NCBI GenBank assembly: GCA_030523385.1
Contig: JAUNIV010000078.1
Span: 1 to 9,526 of the forward strand
Origin: Bacteroidales bacterium
GTDB taxonomy: Bacteria > Bacteroidota > Bacteroidia > Bacteroidales > Bacteroidaceae
DNA: 9,526 bases
Direction: 5' to 3'
The notes below the pieces were generated by a model. That model was not told the DNA's origin, did no database searches, and saw only the letters and a program-made list of their open reading frames with translations. The position numbers and the translations under genes are program-made. This document shows positions 6,895 to 9,526 of this stretch, piece after piece (the first letter of the stretch is position 1; every line of letters starts with the position of its first letter).

Positions 6895-6959
6895 CTCCCG
6901 ACCGGTATTTGTGCGGCTTTTTGCTTCGCACGGATGCCGATCGGGAGTTTCTTTTTTTA
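6895..6959 (+). terminator. Rho-independent terminator of korAB
   Basis: CTCCCGA (6895-6901) pairs perfectly with TCGGGAG (6941-6947). After one mismatch, CGG/CCG extends the stem, and an inner GTGCG/CGCAC helix caps it. A T-rich run (6948-6959) follows on the plus strand. The hairpin ends only a few bases from the stop codon of convergent upp. On the minus strand no T-tract follows the same hairpin, so it should act mainly on korAB, although the stem may also protect the upp 3' end. Confidence 0.9.
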
Positions 6960-6963
6960 TGCC

Positions 6964-7617
6964 TCAAAGCTTCTCGCCGAAGCAAAGGTCGCCTGCATCG
7001 CCCAATCCGGGCACGATGTAGGAATGTGCATTCAATTCCGGGTCAATGACTCCGCACCACAGCGTGGTTTTCTCTGCCGGGAAAGCCTGTTTGATGTATT
7101 CCACGGCCTGCTTGCTGGCCAGTACGCTTACCAGATGGATGGCAGCCGGGCAGCCTTTCGCAAGCAAGGCGTGATAGCAGATTTCCATCGAACGCCCTGT
7201 GGCCAGCATCGTGTCGGTAAGTATCAGTGTCTTGCCCTCTAAAGAAGGAGAGGCGATGTATTCGGTATGGATTTCGAAGTGTTCTTCGTCCGAATAGACA
7301 CGGTAGGCCGAAACGAATGCATTCTCAGCCCGGTCGAATACATTCAGCACACCCTGATGGAGTGGCAACCCGGCACGCAGGATGGTCCCGACCACCGGCT
7401 GAAGGGCAGGAAGCTGCACAGTAGCCACGCCCAACTGGGTCTTTACCTGGCTGGGAGCGTAGGGCAAAGTCTTGCTGATTTCGTAAGCCATGATTTCGCC
7501 TGCCCGCTCCACATTGCGGCGGAAACGCATCGGGTCAGCTTGTATCAGAGTGTCACGCAGCTCGTAGAGGTAGCGGTTCATCACGGAATTGGTCTCGCTG
7601 AAATTGATTATCTTCAT
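6964..7617 (-). CDS. upp: Uracil phosphoribosyltransferase
   Basis: This cytoplasmic salvage enzyme makes UMP from uracil and PRPP. The PRPP-binding loop reads LILTDTMLATGRSM (131-144), the family motif; TILRAGLPLHQG (78-89) is the other conserved phosphate-site segment. The C-terminal uracil-recognition stretch is SYIVPGLGDAGD (198-209). There the family's usual GDAGDR-x-FG reads GDAGDLCFG, a change worth noting but unlikely to remove activity. At 217 aa it is slightly longer than E. coli Upp (208 aa). The protein is complete and convergent with korB. It starts 268 bases from divergent pckA, so the two share a regulatory region. The ATG follows AACCTATAAG with no real Shine-Dalgarno, as expected here. 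No permease or pyrimidine gene is adjacent. Confidence 0.95.
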   Translation of the reverse strand: MKIINFSETNSVMNRYLYELRDTLIQADPMRFRRNVERAGEIMAYEISKTLPYAPSQVKTQLGVATVQLPALQPVVGTILRAGLPLHQGVLNVFDRAENAFVSAYRVYSDEEHFEIHTEYIASPSLEGKTLILTDTMLATGRSMEICYHALLAKGCPAAIHLVSVLASKQAVEYIKQAFPAEKTTLWCGVIDPELNAHSYIVPGLGDAGDLCFGEKL

Positions 7618-7653
7618 CTTATAGGTTTTAAATAATTCGTGTTAACTGATTTG

Positions 7654-7685
7654 CAAAGAAACAAAGAATTTTCCATATTTGTAAA
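7654..7685 (-). promoter_or_regulatory. Possible upp promoter with overlapping dyad
   Basis: On the minus strand TTTA (7685-7682), a 20-base spacer and TTTCTTTG (7661-7654) fit the Bacteroidetes promoter with one mismatch in each element. That would give a leader of about 30 bases. A dyad TTTCCA/TGGAAA (7670-7675, 7687-7692), extendable with one bulged T, overlaps the proposed -33 region and could be an operator. This is a weak call. Confidence 0.35.
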
Positions 7686-7732
7686 GTGGAAATTGCATTT
7701 TTGTTACACAAGTATAAATCTTTCAGCATTAA

Positions 7733-7744
7733 AGAAATATTTCT
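7733..7744. promoter_or_regulatory. Perfect 12-bp palindrome upstream of pckA promoter
   Basis: AGAAATATTTCT is fully self-complementary. Its centre lies about 50 bases upstream of the predicted pckA start site, just before the -33 region, where an activator often binds. A palindrome of this length can arise by chance in AT-rich DNA, so the binding-site reading is inference from position and symmetry. Confidence 0.35.
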
Positions 7745-7752
7745 CTAATAAC

Positions 7753-7783
7753 TTCTTTTTTTTAAAATAAAGCAGTAATTTTG
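7753..7783 (+). promoter_or_regulatory. Predicted pckA promoter
   Basis: TAATTTTG (7776-7783) is an exact TAnnTTTG match. The -33 region 19 bases upstream is T-rich (TTCT and following T run from 7753) but lacks a clear TTTG. A start near 7790 gives a leader of about 95 bases. A weak -33 beside an exact -7 would suit a promoter that depends on an activator. Confidence 0.6.
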
Positions 7784-7793
7784 TATCGCCTAA

Positions 7794-7885
7794 GACAAGG
7801 GGGTGTCGCTACATGCTCCTTTGCATCAGGATTAAACGGGAGTAAAAACAAACATTATACAATAACCAAATTAAATCATTAGAAA
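7794..7885 (+). promoter_or_regulatory. Structured, then A-rich, pckA 5' leader
   Basis: The first half can fold: GACA/TGTC (7794-7797, 7804-7807) encloses a G-rich loop, and CTCC (7816-7819) pairs with GGAG (7839-7842). The same pyrimidine stretch CTCCTT could instead pair with AAGGGGG (7797-7803), so two exclusive folds are possible. ATGC/GCAT (7813-7824) is a third small hairpin. The second half (7843-7885) is unstructured and A-rich, which in Bacteroidetes favours strong translation without a Shine-Dalgarno site. I recognise no known riboswitch class. Confidence 0.35.
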
Positions 7886-9490
7886 ATGGCAAATTTAGAT
7901 TTAAGCAAGTATGGTATTACCGACGTGAAGGAAATTATCCACAATCCTTCATACGACGTATTGTTCGCTGAAGAAACTCAGCCGGGTCTGGAAGGTTTTG
8001 AAAAAGGCCAGGTGACAGAACTGGGTGCTGTTAACGTAATGACAGGTGTATATACCGGACGCTCTCCTAAAGATAAATTCCTTGTAATGGACGAAACCAG
8101 CAAAGATACTGTATGGTGGACTTCAGAAGAGTACAAGAATGACAACAAGCCTGTGACTCCCGAAGCATGGAAAGTTTTGAAGGACTTGGCTGCTAAGGAA
8201 CTCTCCGGAAAGAAGCTGTATGTAGTAGATGGTTTCTGCGGTGCAAACAAGGCTACTTGCCTGAAGGTTCGTTTCATCGTGGAAGTGGCATGGCAGGCTC
8301 ACTTCGTGACCAACATGTTTATCCGTCCTTCTGCTGAAGAACTGGCTGACTTCGAACCCGACTTCATCGTTTACAACGCTTCTAAGGCTAAGGTAGAAAA
8401 CTATAAGGAACTGGGTCTGAATTCTGAAACTGCTGTTGTGTTCAACCTGACTACTAAAGAACAGGTTATCCTGAACACTTGGTATGGTGGTGAAATGAAG
8501 AAGGGTATGTTCTCTATGATGAACTACTTCAACCCCTTGCGCGGTATCGCATCTATGCACTGCTCTGCCAACACCAACATGGAAGGCACAGACTCTGCAA
8601 TCTTCTTCGGTCTGTCTGGTACAGGTAAGACTACTTTGTCAACTGACCCGAAGCGTAAGCTGATTGGTGATGACGAACACGGATGGGATGACGAAGGCGT
8701 ATTCAACTACGAAGGTGGTTGCTATGCTAAGGTTATCAACCTGGATAAGGAAAGCGAACCCGATATCTACAACGCTATCAAGCGCGATGCTTTGCTGGAA
8801 AACGTAACTGTTGCAGAAGATGGCAAGATCAACTTCGCCGACAAGAGCGTAACAGAAAACACTCGTGTTTCTTATCCTATCTACCACATCGAAAACATCG
8901 TGAAGCCGATCTCTAAGGGTCCTCACGCTCATCAGGTAATCTTCTTGTCAGCTGATGCCTTCGGTGTATTGCCTCCGGTATCTATCCTGAACCCCGAACA
9001 GGCTCAGTACTACTTCCTGTCTGGTTTCACTGCTAAGCTGGCCGGTACAGAACGCGGTATCACTGAACCGACTCCGACATTCTCTGCTTGCTTCGGTGCT
9101 GCTTTCTTGAGCTTGCATCCTACTAAGTATGCAGAAGAACTCGTGAAGAAGATGAACAAGGTTGGTGCTAAGGCTTACTTGGTTAACACCGGTTGGAACG
9201 GTACTGGCAAGCGTATCTCTATCCGTGATACTCGTGGTATCATCGACGCTATCCTGGATGGTTCTATCGACAAGGCTCCGACTAAGACTATTCCTTACTT
9301 CGATTTCGTTGTTCCGACAGAATTGCCGGGAGTTGATCCGAAGATCCTTGACCCGCGTGACACTTACGATTGCGCTTGCAAGTGGGAAGAAAAAGCTAAG
9401 GATTTGGCTGGTCGCTTCATCAAGAACTTTGCTAAGTTCACCGGTAACGAAGCTGGTAAGGCTTTGGTTGCTGCTGGTCCGAAGCTCTAA
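7886..9490 (+). CDS. pckA: Phosphoenolpyruvate carboxykinase (ATP)
   Basis: This cytoplasmic enzyme interconverts oxaloacetate plus ATP with PEP plus CO2 plus ADP. In succinate-forming Bacteroides-type anaerobes it often works as a PEP-carboxylating, ATP-yielding step. Key motifs are GRSPKDK (58-64; R59 is the substrate-binding arginine equivalent to E. coli R65), the P-loop GLSGTGKTT (242-250, K248), the metal/ATP motif LIGDDEHGW (259-267), and NTGWNGTGKRISIRDTRGI toward the C-terminus. At 534 aa it is close to E. coli PckA (540 aa), with a constant offset of about six residues. It lacks any GTP-type PEPCK signature. Codon choice is strongly biased to GCT, GGT and CGT, unlike the helicase gene, which suggests high expression. 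It is monocistronic as far as visible. Confidence 0.98.
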   Translation: MANLDLSKYGITDVKEIIHNPSYDVLFAEETQPGLEGFEKGQVTELGAVNVMTGVYTGRSPKDKFLVMDETSKDTVWWTSEEYKNDNKPVTPEAWKVLKDLAAKELSGKKLYVVDGFCGANKATCLKVRFIVEVAWQAHFVTNMFIRPSAEELADFEPDFIVYNASKAKVENYKELGLNSETAVVFNLTTKEQVILNTWYGGEMKKGMFSMMNYFNPLRGIASMHCSANTNMEGTDSAIFFGLSGTGKTTLSTDPKRKLIGDDEHGWDDEGVFNYEGGCYAKVINLDKESEPDIYNAIKRDALLENVTVAEDGKINFADKSVTENTRVSYPIYHIENIVKPISKGPHAHQVIFLSADAFGVLPPVSILNPEQAQYYFLSGFTAKLAGTERGITEPTPTFSACFGAAFLSLHPTKYAEELVKKMNKVGAKAYLVNTGWNGTGKRISIRDTRGIIDAILDGSIDKAPTKTIPYFDFVVPTELPGVDPKILDPRDTYDCACKWEEKAKDLAGRFIKNFAKFTGNEAGKALVAAGPKL

Positions 9491-9504
9491 TCTGATTACA
9501 GATT
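9489..9504 (+). other. Small stem-loop after pckA
   Basis: AATCTG-ATTA-CAGATT forms a 6-bp stem that begins on the last two bases of the pckA stop codon. No T-tract follows, so it is not a convincing terminator. The final bases of the window, AAAAGCGGTTCTCT (9513-9526), look like the left arm of a standard A-tract/hairpin/T-tract terminator whose right arm would lie beyond the edge; this cannot be confirmed here. Confidence 0.3.
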
Positions 9505-9526
9505 TAACATACAAAAGCGGTTCTCT

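Overview
This window looks like ordinary chromosome from an anaerobic Bacteroidales bacterium, most likely Bacteroides or a close relative. Three things point there. Several genes have upstream matches to the Bacteroidetes promoter (TTTG, 19-20 bases, TAnnTTTG). Start codons follow A-rich leaders rather than strong Shine-Dalgarno sites. The gene content also fits: a gamma-alpha fused 2-oxoacid:ferredoxin oxidoreductase, an ATP-type PEP carboxykinase, and a PIF1-like helicase with a C-terminal extension. I see no insertion sequence, phage gene, CRISPR array or defence locus.

Layout. Positions 1-266 carry no gene I can assign. They hold a four-copy tandem repeat with an exact 22-bp period (75-162), a hairpin around the last copy, and a likely promoter at 231-238. 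Positions 267-3478 form a probable three-gene plus-strand operon: a PIF1/RecD-like helicase, a YrdC-fold protein that resembles YciO more than TsaC, and a small MscS-type mechanosensitive channel. A tRNA-Arg(CCU) lies on the minus strand at 3510-3581 with a near-ideal promoter of its own. An AT-rich region of about 400 bp follows, containing several dyads and the promoter of korA-korB (3999-6873), which ends in a strong terminator. upp (6964-7617) converges on korB. A divergent regulatory region (7618-7885) separates upp from pckA (7886-9490), which runs nearly to the window end.

How the genes work together. KorAB interconverts succinyl-CoA and 2-oxoglutarate with ferredoxin. In Bacteroides-type metabolism it usually runs in the carboxylating direction to make 2-oxoglutarate. 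PckA in these succinate producers often carboxylates PEP to oxaloacetate with ATP gain. The right half therefore pairs two CO2-linked central-carbon enzymes, with the uracil-salvage gene upp between them. They are separate transcription units, so this is proximity and not an operon. The left operon joins nucleic-acid maintenance, a nucleotide-binding YrdC-fold protein and osmotic protection.

The coding genes belong to known families. The parts worth a second look are non-coding: the 22-bp repeat array, interleaved inverted repeats at 3662-3700 that could fold as a pseudoknot, a perfect 12-bp palindrome upstream of the pckA promoter, and the structured pckA leader. The YciO-like character of the YrdC-fold gene may also be hidden by its usual annotation.
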